From an uncultured Prevotella sp. (GTDB taxonomy: Bacteria; Bacteroidota; Bacteroidia; Bacteroidales; Bacteroidaceae), in assembly GCA_900555035.1 (NCBI GenBank), contig USJX01000005.1:1-62562 (forward strand): DNA of 62,562 bases, given 5' to 3'. The notes beneath the pieces were generated by a model, which had not been told where the DNA came from, searched no databases, and was given only the letters and a program-made list of their open reading frames with translations. The position numbers were made by a program, and so were the translations under genes. Below are positions 51,798 to 60,058 of this stretch, piece by piece; within the stretch, counting starts at the first letter, position 1; each line of letters begins with the position of its first letter.

Positions 51798-52451
51798 ATG
51801 AAGAAAATGAGATTGATGAGCTTAGCACTCATGACAGCACTTGCGATGGCTCCAGCCATCACAATGATGGCGCAGCAAAAAGGAGTCTATACACAAGACT
51901 ACAGCAACGACCCTAAGTTGGTGAAGGCTGCCCAGAAATGGTACAAGAAGGGTAAGTGGCGCAATGGCTTCAAGAAGGCTGACGCCCACAGCAGCGTGAA
52001 CCTGGTAGATTTCTACCTGCAATATCAGAAGAATCCTGAACAATGGAAGGCACTCTTCGACTTCATAGCCAAGACCGACCTGCTCACCATTCCTGGCGGC
52101 AAGCACCCAATTCCAGGTTCCAACCTCACCATCAGTGTGGAAGACAGCAAGAACGACCCGCTGCAGAAACGTGGCAGCGAAAGCCATTACCATCACATCG
52201 ATTTCCAGTATGTGGTAAAGGGCGTAGAACGTTTCGGCATCATCGACCATCTTACCAGCAAACCAAACTGCAAGTATCGCCCAGATGTTATTCACTACGA
52301 TTACGACAAGGCACGTGCACGCTTCTACGACAGCACCCCAGACAAGTTCTTCATCTTCTTCCCTGGCGACTGGCATATTGCAAAGATTGCCAACGACACC
52401 GACAACCAGGACATCAGAGTAATTGTCATCAAGGTAGATTACAAGGATTAA
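51798..52451 (+). CDS. YhcH/YjgK/YiaL family protein, exported form
   Basis: I choose ATG 51798, which gives a signal peptide (MRLMSLALMTALAMAPAITM, cut after MAQ). The remainder matches the YhcH/YjgK/YiaL family (DUF386): SESHYHHIDFQYVVKGVERF with its His residues for metal binding, VIHYDYDKARARFYDS, and FFIFFPGDWHIAKIAND with the second metal site. Family members act on sugars or are biofilm modulators (TabA); an N-terminal signal is a Bacteroidetes addition that would place it in the periplasm. 217 residues. Confidence 0.85.
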   Translation: MKKMRLMSLALMTALAMAPAITMMAQQKGVYTQDYSNDPKLVKAAQKWYKKGKWRNGFKKADAHSSVNLVDFYLQYQKNPEQWKALFDFIAKTDLLTIPGGKHPIPGSNLTISVEDSKNDPLQKRGSESHYHHIDFQYVVKGVERFGIIDHLTSKPNCKYRPDVIHYDYDKARARFYDSTPDKFFIFFPGDWHIAKIANDTDNQDIRVIVIKVDYKD

Positions 52452-52470
52452 TCTCTACGATAAAAGTTCT

Positions 52471-52545
52471 ATCCGCCAGTGGCGGATAGACATACAACGA
52501 CGCCGGACTTGCATCCGCCAATGGCGGATAGAAGTCCGGCGTTGC
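52471..52545. repeat. Nested palindromes between yhcH-like and yitT-like genes
   Basis: ATCCGCCAGTGGCGGAT (52471-52487) recurs as ATCCGCCAATGGCGGAT (52513-52529). The second copy is the tip of a larger hairpin with arms CGCCGGACTT (52501-52510) and AAGTCCGGCG (52532-52541). This is GC-rich in an AT-rich gap and can terminate the convergent genes; it may be a mobile REP-like unit. Confidence 0.7.
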
Positions 52546-52574
52546 TGAATAGAACATTCTTTTCTGAGAAAATT

Positions 52575-53474
52575 CTACATCTTAGGCAAGGAAGGTTTCT
52601 TCTTGCTTACCTTAAATCTATCAAAGCCCTCACCATACACACCGATTACGGAGCTCTGGCTCACGAAGGCTGTAGGGTCAATCTCGTCGATAAGGCGGAA
52701 TATCTTCTGCGATTCACGCTGTCTTGCCAACACGAAAAGCATGTGAACATCCTTGCCACTGTAGCATCCATGACCATCCATCACCGTACAGCCACGGTCG
52801 GCAGCGGTATTGATGGCAGAACTCAACTCCAGATACTTATCAGAAATGATAAAGAACTGAACCGAACGGCGCAAGGCATTCACCACATGATCCACTGTGA
52901 GCGACATCACAAAGAGGCAGACATAACCATAAATCACCATCTCCCAGGAACGGAGCACCAGGTAAGAACTGGTAATGATGAGCAAGTCGCACACCATAAT
53001 GGCATGCCCCAGCGAGATGTTATAATACTTATTGATCATGGCAGCCACCGTATCGCTACCACCTGTAGAACCATTGCATCCCAGTCCCAGTCCGGCACTG
53101 CTACCCATAAAGAAGGCTCCAATCACCGTAGCCATGAAAGGCTGGTCGTGCAGTAGCGGGGTCATACCCGCGGTGTGCGTCTCGATGAATCGCGTTGCCA
53201 CCGCAAAGATTGCCACGCCATAGATAGTCTTGGCACAGAATTTCCAGCCCAGGATACGGAAAGCGATGAGCAGCAGAAACACATTGAGCACCAAATAAGT
53301 TACAGAGGCTGGAATGCCAAATCCCCAGCAAACGATAGAAGCGATACCTCCCACTCCACCCATTGTGATGTGGTTAGGAATCAGAAAGATGTTGAGTCCG
53401 ATACTACCTTCTATCATAGCTAAAGCAATGATGATGTAATCACGGAGCTCGTGCATTTTTGTTTTTCTCGTCAT
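52575..53474 (-). CDS. YitT family membrane protein
   Basis: The chain from ATG 53474 (MTRKTKMHELRDYIIIALAM) is used; the open frame further up lies across the promoter. Five or six membrane helices fill the first 190 residues, with the family block NHITMGGVGGIASIV and GCNGSTGGSDTVAAMINKY. The last 90 residues (DRGCTVMDGHGCYSGKDVHM) form the DUF2179 cytoplasmic domain. Function is not firmly known. 299 residues is standard. The promoter at 53550-53580 matches well. Confidence 0.9.
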   Translation of the reverse strand: MTRKTKMHELRDYIIIALAMIEGSIGLNIFLIPNHITMGGVGGIASIVCWGFGIPASVTYLVLNVFLLLIAFRILGWKFCAKTIYGVAIFAVATRFIETHTAGMTPLLHDQPFMATVIGAFFMGSSAGLGLGCNGSTGGSDTVAAMINKYYNISLGHAIMVCDLLIITSSYLVLRSWEMVIYGYVCLFVMSLTVDHVVNALRRSVQFFIISDKYLELSSAINTAADRGCTVMDGHGCYSGKDVHMLFVLARQRESQKIFRLIDEIDPTAFVSQSSVIGVYGEGFDRFKVSKKKPSLPKM

Positions 53475-53549
53475 TGTAATTAAATCTTTTTTTTGTGATT
53501 TGTCACCCGACCAACGCAGGAGTGACACCAATATTTTTCTTTTCGGCTG

Positions 53550-53580
53550 CAAAGTTAATAGAAAAATTGTTAAACTCAAA
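53550..53580 (-). promoter_or_regulatory. yitT-like gene promoter
   Basis: Minus-strand TTTG (53580-53577), 19 nt, TAACTTTG (53557-53550). It lies 75 bases before the start codon. Confidence 0.7.
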
Positions 53581-53703
53581 GCAAAAACCATCAAAAAATC
53601 GAGAAAACTTGAAAAAAATCTCAAAAACATTCTCGTAATTAAAAAATTATGCCTATTTTTGTAGCTATTAAATGAACTTCAAATATATTATTCATCTTGG
53701 TCT

Positions 53704-54303
53704 ATGGAAGAATTTAGCACAAAAATCGCATCATGGCCACGTCTTGACAATGGCATCCACTACAAGTGGCTGGTTGATTATGCAGCCTTCAGTGCCTTTG
53801 GAACCTTCGAGCTTTCAGCCGAAGAATGGGAAAAGCGTGACCTTATTGTAAACTTCAAGGGAAATTCGGAACTAACGACCGAAACCGACCATCAGCAAGC
53901 CGTTGGCAAAGCCATCGACCTGGTAACCGACTTCATCCAGAAGTCGGTGGGCGAAACTGCGTCTTCACTTACCTTCGCCTGTATTCCTGCATCGCTGCGC
54001 AAACATACCGAGCGCCGATTCAAGCATTTCAGCGAGCAGGTTTGTGCCCGCACCGGCATGGAGAACGCCTATCCTGCCTTCAGCTTCACATCTACAACAG
54101 ATGAGGATGGCGATGAGGTGGATACCCTCCACATCGACGAGGCATTCTTCCAGGGAAAGAAAGTACTCCTCTTCGACGACATCATCGCATCGGGTGGTAG
54201 TGTAATCCGATTTGCAGAGAAACTCCAGCAGATGGGAGCCGAAGTCGTTGCAGCCCTAGCCCTAGGCAAGAAGATTTCTGACGGATACGACCAGACGGTA
54301 TAA
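53704..54303 (+). CDS. Phosphoribosyltransferase-fold protein
   Basis: The PRPP-binding loop is clear near residue 155: KKVLLFDDIIASGGSVIRFA, with the two Asp residues and the Ser/Gly turn of type I phosphoribosyltransferases. The N-terminal part (ASWPRLDNGIHYKWLVDYAA) has no zinc ribbon, unlike ComF. Some members act in DNA uptake or as regulators; the substrate is unknown. 199 residues. TATTTTTG at 53654-53661 is a likely -7 element. It is followed by a three-unit tandem repeat. Confidence 0.8.
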   Translation: MEEFSTKIASWPRLDNGIHYKWLVDYAAFSAFGTFELSAEEWEKRDLIVNFKGNSELTTETDHQQAVGKAIDLVTDFIQKSVGETASSLTFACIPASLRKHTERRFKHFSEQVCARTGMENAYPAFSFTSTTDEDGDEVDTLHIDEAFFQGKKVLLFDDIIASGGSVIRFAEKLQQMGAEVVAALALGKKISDGYDQTV

Positions 54304-54311
54304 GGCAAGGG

Positions 54312-54368
54312 TATCTGTTTCCAACAAGATTATCAGCCTTCAACAAGAATATCTGTTTCCCAAACAAT
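54312..54368. repeat. Three tandem 19-bp units after the phosphoribosyltransferase gene
   Basis: Units at 54312-54330, 54331-54349 and 54350-54368 share TATCNGNNTNCAACAAGA in drifting form. They begin 8 bases after the stop codon. Confidence 0.65.
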
Positions 54369-54374
54369 ATACAT

Positions 54375-54416
54375 AAAATAAATCCCAGCCGAAGCGTTTC
54401 GACTGGGATTTATTTT
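54375..54416. terminator. Bidirectional terminator
   Basis: AAAATAAATCCCAG and its complement form a long stem with one mismatch and a 4-nt loop, with A/T runs on both sides. It overlaps the stop codon end of the minus-strand gene at 54415. Confidence 0.85.
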
Positions 54417-55338
54417 ATTTCCTACGATAAGCCCTAATGGCAAAATAAATATAGGCGATGAGCAAGACATATCCTATATAATATAAGGATAGGACGCTGA
54501 AAATGATATAATCCAACGCACAGACTCCTGCCAAACCTCCTAGATATAGCAAGCCCTCGCCAAACGTCAGGCGATGATACACCTCATCTACACAAGCCAA
54601 GGCTACTATCAGCACCACCCACACCAAAGCCAGGAACACACCCAGCAGATGAGGCACAGCAAACGGATTGAGCGATGGGTGGAAATAGAAATGGCGCCAC
54701 ACTTCTGGCTCAAAACTCTGAATCCAGCCGTAAAAGGCTGCCGAGATGCTCACCAGGAGCACCAGCGTAACCGGATAAGGCGAATCGATGTCGTTGAAAT
54801 GAACTATCTTGCCATTGCTATGAAACACCTTGCGCACCAGATAGGCCATTGTGATAACTACGATAACCACCAGGAAGATGAGCAGATGCACGTTGCTGAA
54901 AGTCATGATAAACTCCGAAATGGGATCATCGGGCACTACCCTAGGCAGCAGCTTCGATTCCTGAATCCAGCCAAAGTCATTGTTCTCCGTGGCAAGTTGC
55001 ACCCACACCGAATCAATACTGTCTTGCGGCACCATCCGGATATCGGTAACCACCAACAGATGGTTCTTCTTCACGGCAAAGGTATCTACCGGCAACCCAC
55101 TGATGTATTCCTCCGGCTGCTGCCGCATGAGTTCCAGGGAATCCTTGAATACCAAGAAGTTAAACTTATTGGTATAATGATGGGTAGTAGAAAACGAGAT
55201 GGAGTCGAGCTGCCTGTCGCTATACTCCACCATCGCCGCATGCTGCTGATGAGAGTTATGGCGATGGTAGCAGCTGCTGAGCATCAGGAGGATGCCCAGC
55301 AACAGAACTTGCCATATCGTCGATTTTCTCTTCAACAT
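54415..55338 (-). CDS. Multi-pass membrane lipoprotein of unknown function
   Basis: A lipobox-like signal (WQVLLLGILLMLSSC, Cys near residue 23) is followed by a periplasmic domain of about 130 residues containing VQLATENNDFGWIQESKLLP, an SH3-like stretch. Then four or five membrane helices (for example VHLLIFLVVIVVITMAYLV and LGVFLALVWVVLIVALACVD) fill the C-terminal half. I do not recognise a named family beyond similar Bacteroidetes membrane proteins. 307 residues. It may be cotranscribed after the U32 gene, 54 bases upstream on the minus strand. Confidence 0.65.
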   Translation of the reverse strand: MLKRKSTIWQVLLLGILLMLSSCYHRHNSHQQHAAMVEYSDRQLDSISFSTTHHYTNKFNFLVFKDSLELMRQQPEEYISGLPVDTFAVKKNHLLVVTDIRMVPQDSIDSVWVQLATENNDFGWIQESKLLPRVVPDDPISEFIMTFSNVHLLIFLVVIVVITMAYLVRKVFHSNGKIVHFNDIDSPYPVTLVLLVSISAAFYGWIQSFEPEVWRHFYFHPSLNPFAVPHLLGVFLALVWVVLIVALACVDEVYHRLTFGEGLLYLGGLAGVCALDYIIFSVLSLYYIGYVLLIAYIYFAIRAYRRK

Positions 55339-55373
55339 AACTTTCTTGCTTGATTACTTATTACTTGTTGCTT

Positions 55374-55409
55374 ATTAAATGCCATATAAGTTTTAAATGC
55401 CATATACGT
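55374..55409. repeat. 18-bp tandem repeat across the U32 gene stop codon
   Basis: ATTAAATGCCATATAAGT (55374-55391) and TTTAAATGCCATATACGT (55392-55409) match at 16 of 18 bases. The minus-strand stop codon (55393-55395) is in the second listed unit. As the unit is a multiple of 3, the copy gives a second in-frame stop. Confidence 0.8.
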
Positions 55410-57525
55410 TCATCTGGCATTCGGCACAGTTAAACTCCAGGCGGAATCTTCTGCCATCGCCCAACTCCAGATACAAAGGCTCCTTCCACTGAGGTTTCTT
55501 GCCGCCTCGTTTCACGCAGTAGCCCAAGGAATAGCGGATGCAATGGCGGCACTGCATCAGGAGCGATTCGCCCTTGGCATCGGTAATCACCTTCTTGTGG
55601 ACACCTGCAACTTTCATCCCCTCTAATTGCATGAGGTCGGCCTTCACTGCTACCTGATATTCTTCCTCATTTTTTACATCCCATACCATAGGTCGTGTTA
55701 CACCTAGCTCAAAAGCCTGTGACACAGGGGATAAGCCGTGAATTCTATAAAAATCCACCGAAGCATAATTTGCCACATTATACAGATACTTCCACTTGCC
55801 ATAGGCAGGCTGCCAGACAAACTCCCCTGGCTTCATCTCCACCTCGCCAGGAAGATCAAGGCAATAAGGCTCACTCATCAGTTCTTCCATGATTCCATTC
55901 TGCAAAGGAGCATCCACCATCTCTTCTATCTTTTCGTTCATCTTCTCTACCAATTCACGGCGGATGGCAGAAAGTACGCTGTTCGGTACGAAATATTCCT
56001 CGATGCCTTGCAGGGAAACACCCTTGCACTCATAGCGCGTGGTGCCCAACTTGCTGAGCTGCGTTCTGATGTTATCGCCTTGCGGACGCTTCGCCTCCTC
56101 CAGAGGCATTTCATAGAACACTTCACCCAAATCTCGGGTAATGGCAGCAACCGAAGATACATCCGTAGTCTTGAGATATGGAGTAGTCATCATTGACCTG
56201 GCAGAAACCAGGATACCGGAAGGCTGGTTCTCCGAAGGATTCGCATAGATGCCTTGCACATCCAGAATCACAGGAATCTTGCGGCTAGCTGTCTTCTTGG
56301 CAAGAATGTTCTCGAAAGCCTGGTCGTTGTTGCGATACAGCGCCATGCCCGGACGCAGACTCTCTGGCATGCGAAGCGGGAAGAGGCGGTTGCCTTCCAC
56401 GCGGTTCACACGGAAGCCCTCCAATTCTCCCTTATCGTTGATGAAGCAAAGGCCATCGCCATTGGCAAAGCTGGCAACGGTGGCAACATTGAAAGAATGG
56501 GTGCCACGAATCTCCTTCACCTTGCCCACAAACTCGCCCATCGCCTTGGGTGTATCAAAGGATGCGATGTCTGGCTGTCGGCCATTGAGGAAATAGTTGG
56601 TATATCCACGATTGAAAGTCTTCTTCAGATTTGGCTTGAAATCATGCACAGATTTACCCATGGAAGCTCTGATGTATTTGCCATTGCTGGAAGACACTAT
56701 CTCATCAAGTTTCTCACTATAGGCTGCCACCACGTTCTTTACGTAGTTCACATCCTTCAATCTGCCTTCTATCTTAAACGAGCTGACACCTGTATCAGCA
56801 AGTTCCTGCATGTGGTCTATCTGGCAGAGATCCTTGAGCGAAAGCAGATGGCGCTGATGCTCTATCTCCTGATTGTTGGAATCGATGAGATTAAACTTCA
56901 TGCGGCAGAACTGTGCACACTCTCCACGATTCGCCGAACGGGCAAAGCATTTTTCAGAGGCATAGCACACGCCCGAATAGCTTACGCAAAGCGCACCATG
57001 CACAAAAGCCTCCAACTCCACGTAAGGAACCTTCTCGTGGATGGCACGGATCTCATCTAGCGAAAGTTCACGGGCCAGAACCACTCTAGAGAAACCTATA
57101 TGATGTAACCAAGCCACCTTGTCGGCAGAGCGCGCATCACATTGCGTACTGGAATGCAAATGGCGATGCCACAGTTTGTTGGCTCTCGTCTCCCAAAGCA
57201 CACCCATATCCTGCAGCAGCAGCGCATCCACCCCAATGCGGTCGAGTTCGCCTATCATCTCAAGCGTATCCTTCATCTCATGATCATAGATGATGGTGTT
57301 CACCGTAACATGAACCTTGGCTCCAAACTGATGGGCATACTCGCAGAGCTGCTTGATATCATCGAGCGAATTGCCCGCAGCTGCTCGGGCACCAAACTTT
57401 GGCGCACCGATATACACGGCATCTGCACCATGATCGATGGCGGCTATGCCACACTCCAAATTCTTAGCTGGGGCCAGAAGCTCTAGCATTTTTGGGGAAA
57501 CCTTGTTGTCTTTTTTTTGTTCCAT
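55393..57525 (-). CDS. U32 family peptidase-like protein (RlhA/TrhP-related)
   Basis: The N-terminal U32 domain begins MLELLAPAKNLECGIAAIDH and has GADAVYIGAPKFGARA, then ELEAFVHGALCVSYSGVCYA, with the cysteine set SEKCFARSANRGECAQFCR. E. coli relatives RlhA and TrhP hydroxylate rRNA or tRNA cytosines and uridines using prephenate rather than acting as peptidases; the large size (710 residues) is nearer RlhA. The C-terminal part adds another Cys group (CRHCIRYSLGYC, then FNCAECQMNVYG). Function is inferred from family. Confidence 0.88.
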   Translation of the reverse strand: MEQKKDNKVSPKMLELLAPAKNLECGIAAIDHGADAVYIGAPKFGARAAAGNSLDDIKQLCEYAHQFGAKVHVTVNTIIYDHEMKDTLEMIGELDRIGVDALLLQDMGVLWETRANKLWHRHLHSSTQCDARSADKVAWLHHIGFSRVVLARELSLDEIRAIHEKVPYVELEAFVHGALCVSYSGVCYASEKCFARSANRGECAQFCRMKFNLIDSNNQEIEHQRHLLSLKDLCQIDHMQELADTGVSSFKIEGRLKDVNYVKNVVAAYSEKLDEIVSSSNGKYIRASMGKSVHDFKPNLKKTFNRGYTNYFLNGRQPDIASFDTPKAMGEFVGKVKEIRGTHSFNVATVASFANGDGLCFINDKGELEGFRVNRVEGNRLFPLRMPESLRPGMALYRNNDQAFENILAKKTASRKIPVILDVQGIYANPSENQPSGILVSARSMMTTPYLKTTDVSSVAAITRDLGEVFYEMPLEEAKRPQGDNIRTQLSKLGTTRYECKGVSLQGIEEYFVPNSVLSAIRRELVEKMNEKIEEMVDAPLQNGIMEELMSEPYCLDLPGEVEMKPGEFVWQPAYGKWKYLYNVANYASVDFYRIHGLSPVSQAFELGVTRPMVWDVKNEEEYQVAVKADLMQLEGMKVAGVHKKVITDAKGESLLMQCRHCIRYSLGYCVKRGGKKPQWKEPLYLELGDGRRFRLEFNCAECQMNVYGI

Positions 57526-57544
57526 AATTTAAAAACTTCTTTGC

Positions 57545-58462
57545 TTACTTGATATCATCAATGTTGTAAGGAGTCTCCTGGTAAACATAATAGTTAATCC
57601 AATTACTGTAGAACAGGTTGGCATGAGCACGCCAGGTTACCAACGGCGCCTCATTAGGGTCATCGTTATAATAGTAATTCTTTGGCAGTTCCACATCGTC
57701 GCGCTTGCCCATATCACGCTTATACTCCTTGTCAAGGGTATTAGGCGAATACTCCAGGTGTCCGGTTACGAAGAACTCTCGTCCGCCTCTTGCCATCACG
57801 ATGCTCACTCCGCTTTCTGGCGACTCGGCAATGATGTCGAGTCCCGGCACCTTCTCAATGTCCTCACGGCGCACCTCGGTATGGCGGCTGTGCGGCATAT
57901 AGAAGATGTCATCGAAACCCCTGAAGATAGGCTGCGACGGATCCAATGGCTTCTGAGGGAAGATGCCGAACATCTTCTTGTCGAGCTGATACTTAGGCAC
58001 CCCATAAAAGTGATAAAGTCCAGCCTGCGCACCCCAGCAGATATAGAGCGTAGAGGTAACGTGGGTACGTGCCCAATCGAATATCTCGGTGATTTCGTCC
58101 CAATACTGCACATCCTCATACTCCATGGTCTCAATAGGTGCCCCCGTAACAATCATGCCATCAAACTTCTGCTTGGAAAGTTCGTGGAAATCCTTATAGA
58201 ACATCATCATGTGCTCAATAGGCGTATTCTTGGGTGTATGGCTCTTGAGTTTCATGAAACACACCTCCAACTGCAACGGGGTGTTGGAGAGCAAGCGCAC
58301 CAAGTCGGTCTCGGTGGTAATCTTGAGCGGCATAAGATTGAGCACACAAATCTTCAGAGGTCTGATTTCCTGACTGTGCGCACGGCTCTCATCCATCACG
58401 AAAATATTCTCGTGCTTCAGCAATTCAATTGCTGGCAACTTATCCGGTAATCTTAACGGCAT
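57545..58462 (-). CDS. metAA: Homoserine O-succinyl/acetyltransferase, MetA family
   Basis: MetA activates homoserine for methionine synthesis. ATG 58462 (MPLRLPDKLPAIELL) is the family's normal start, with AAGGAAC before it; the upstream open frame adds non-family residues. YICWGAQAGLYHFYGVPKYQ contains the nucleophilic Cys, and FFVTGHLEYSPNTLDKEY the catalytic His-Glu pair. Whether acetyl- or succinyl-CoA is used cannot be told safely. 305 residues is normal. No neighbouring methionine genes are present. Confidence 0.94.
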   Translation of the reverse strand: MPLRLPDKLPAIELLKHENIFVMDESRAHSQEIRPLKICVLNLMPLKITTETDLVRLLSNTPLQLEVCFMKLKSHTPKNTPIEHMMMFYKDFHELSKQKFDGMIVTGAPIETMEYEDVQYWDEITEIFDWARTHVTSTLYICWGAQAGLYHFYGVPKYQLDKKMFGIFPQKPLDPSQPIFRGFDDIFYMPHSRHTEVRREDIEKVPGLDIIAESPESGVSIVMARGGREFFVTGHLEYSPNTLDKEYKRDMGKRDDVELPKNYYYNDDPNEAPLVTWRAHANLFYSNWINYYVYQETPYNIDDIK

Positions 58463-58837
58463 ATAATCTTGTTCCTTTCTTTTTAAATCATTATTTTTAT
58501 TTTTCTGCAAAGTTACTAAAAAAAATGATTCGAGCGGAATCATTATGTCTGTTTAGGGGTATAAAACTATCATTTTTCTATGCTTTTTTAAGTTTTCTTA
58601 TACTATCATAATCTTTCGTAACAGTTTTCGCCGTCTTATTATAGTTTTTAACAGCACTTCGCCTCACTCTACAATCTGGTTTCTTTTCCCGATTTTTCTC
58701 CTTTCGCAAGCTCACATATTATTTATCAATGTTAACTTTGCGAAAGAATTTATAAATAAATGTTATAATAATAGGATATTCGCAGAATTTTCAATAACTT
58801 TGTAAGTTGTAAAAATATAACATAAAATATTCAGAAA
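58463..58837. other. Divergent control region between metA and the DUF4468 gene
   Basis: No gene. The left part has the metA promoter. TAACTTTG at 58795-58802 is the -7 element for the plus-strand gene, without a clear -33 box. The middle (58560-58740) is AT-rich without any repeat I can define. Confidence 0.45.
58508..58544 (-). promoter_or_regulatory. metA promoter with adjoining inverted repeat
   Basis: TAACTTTG on the minus strand (58515-58508) is the -7 element. Around the -33 position lies AATGATTC-GAGCG-GAATCATT (58524-58544), an 8-bp inverted repeat in place of a TTTG box, which may be an activator or repressor site. Confidence 0.5.
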
Positions 58838-59695
58838 ATGAAAAAGTTATTCATCTCAATACTCGTGCTGCTTCCTGCCCTTACGATGCAGGCACAAAAT
58901 GTGCTTACACCGCAACAACAGTTGGAGAAAGCACAAAAGGAACTGGAGGATGCCAAGAAGGCTCTAGAAGAAGCAAAGATCCAGGCAGAGACAGCAAAGA
59001 CAAAAGCGGAAGCAGACAAAATCAAGGCAGAAGCAGAGAAGGTAAAGGCTGAGGCAGAGAAAGTAAAGGCTAAGACCAATGCCCAGCAAACCCAATCAAC
59101 TTCAGGCTGGGCCATCCCTACTGCCGAGCCAAAGAAAACTGAGGTGAAGAAAGTGGAAAAAAATGCCAATGGTGCCGTACTCAAGGCTGATGCCAAATAC
59201 ATGGAGGGTGCCATCACTACCAATGCCGAGGGCAAGGTGGAGTTCACACTTGATACCGATGCCAACGGCAAAAGCGCTGACGAGATATACAACATCGTTT
59301 ATCAGTACATGAGCGATTTGACCCAGGGAGAGAACAATATCAAGAGCAGAATGGCACTCGTGAACAAAGACCAGCATATCATTGCCAACACCATGGACGA
59401 ATGGCTCGTCTTTAGCAGCACTTTCCTCTCACTCGACCGTTCTGAGTTCAGATACAACCTGGTGGCATCCATCAAGGACAACCATCTTACCCTGAGCATG
59501 GAACACCTCTACTACGTTTACGAGGAAGATAGAAGCACTGGCTTCAAGGCTCCTGCCGAGGAAATCATCAACGACAAAATAGCCCTGAACAAGAAGAAAA
59601 CTGACCTTGCCAAGATTTTCGGTAAGTTCCGCAAACTTACCATCGACCGCAGAGACCAGATATTCAGCGAATTATCAACATTGGTAAAGAATTAA
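58838..59695 (+). CDS. DUF4468 domain protein with heptad-repeat coiled coil
   Basis: A signal peptide (MKKLFISILVLLPALTMQA) is followed by an extended coiled coil, residues about 25-80, with repeats of the type KAEAEKV and AEADKIK. After a linker, from about residue 110, a compact domain with GKVEFTLDTDANGKSADEIY, YQYMSDL and RSEFRYNLVASIKD matches the Bacteroidetes DUF4468 fold. The function is unknown. 285 residues. The two following genes in the same direction are close and may share a transcript. Confidence 0.75.
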   Translation: MKKLFISILVLLPALTMQAQNVLTPQQQLEKAQKELEDAKKALEEAKIQAETAKTKAEADKIKAEAEKVKAEAEKVKAKTNAQQTQSTSGWAIPTAEPKKTEVKKVEKNANGAVLKADAKYMEGAITTNAEGKVEFTLDTDANGKSADEIYNIVYQYMSDLTQGENNIKSRMALVNKDQHIIANTMDEWLVFSSTFLSLDRSEFRYNLVASIKDNHLTLSMEHLYYVYEEDRSTGFKAPAEEIINDKIALNKKKTDLAKIFGKFRKLTIDRRDQIFSELSTLVKN

Positions 59696-59710
59696 TAAAA
59701 CCATCTTATC

Positions 59711-60013
59711 ATGGATATTAACAATACAGATAATAACAATACAGAAAACAAGGAAACCCCTGAAACCACGGCACAGCCACAAACCAGCTACGCCGTGCGT
59801 CCAGAGCATCGCCGCCATCGCCGATTGGAGTACGCCGACAAAAGTAATATGCTGGTGGTACGCAACTGGCTCAACATCGGCTTCATGCTGTTTGCAGTGG
59901 TGGGAGTCATCCTCTGGACCCAGATGGACGACCGCACCATCGCCATTATCCTGCTTATCATCGGTGTTATCATGAAGATTGCCGAGGTCAGCATCCGATT
60001 ATTCAAGAAATAG
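59711..60013 (+). CDS. Small two-helix membrane protein
   Basis: The first 55 residues are polar and disordered-looking (NNTENKETPETTAQPQTS, then HRRHRRLEY). Two membrane helices follow: GFMLFAVVGVILWTQ and TIAIILLIIGVIMKIAEVS. 100 residues. It starts 15 bases after the DUF4468 gene and is likely cotranscribed. I do not recognise the family; such genes often sit beside porin-like genes in Bacteroidetes. Confidence 0.65.
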   Translation: MDINNTDNNNTENKETPETTAQPQTSYAVRPEHRRHRRLEYADKSNMLVVRNWLNIGFMLFAVVGVILWTQMDDRTIAIILLIIGVIMKIAEVSIRLFKK

Positions 60014-60058
60014 ACGCCGCATATACCGGCGTTTCTATCATCAAGAATCAGATTTTAA

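Noticed and set aside
58463..58520. SAM riboswitch before metA
   Set aside because: The leader between the predicted start of transcription and the ATG is only about 45 bases and shows no conserved pairing.
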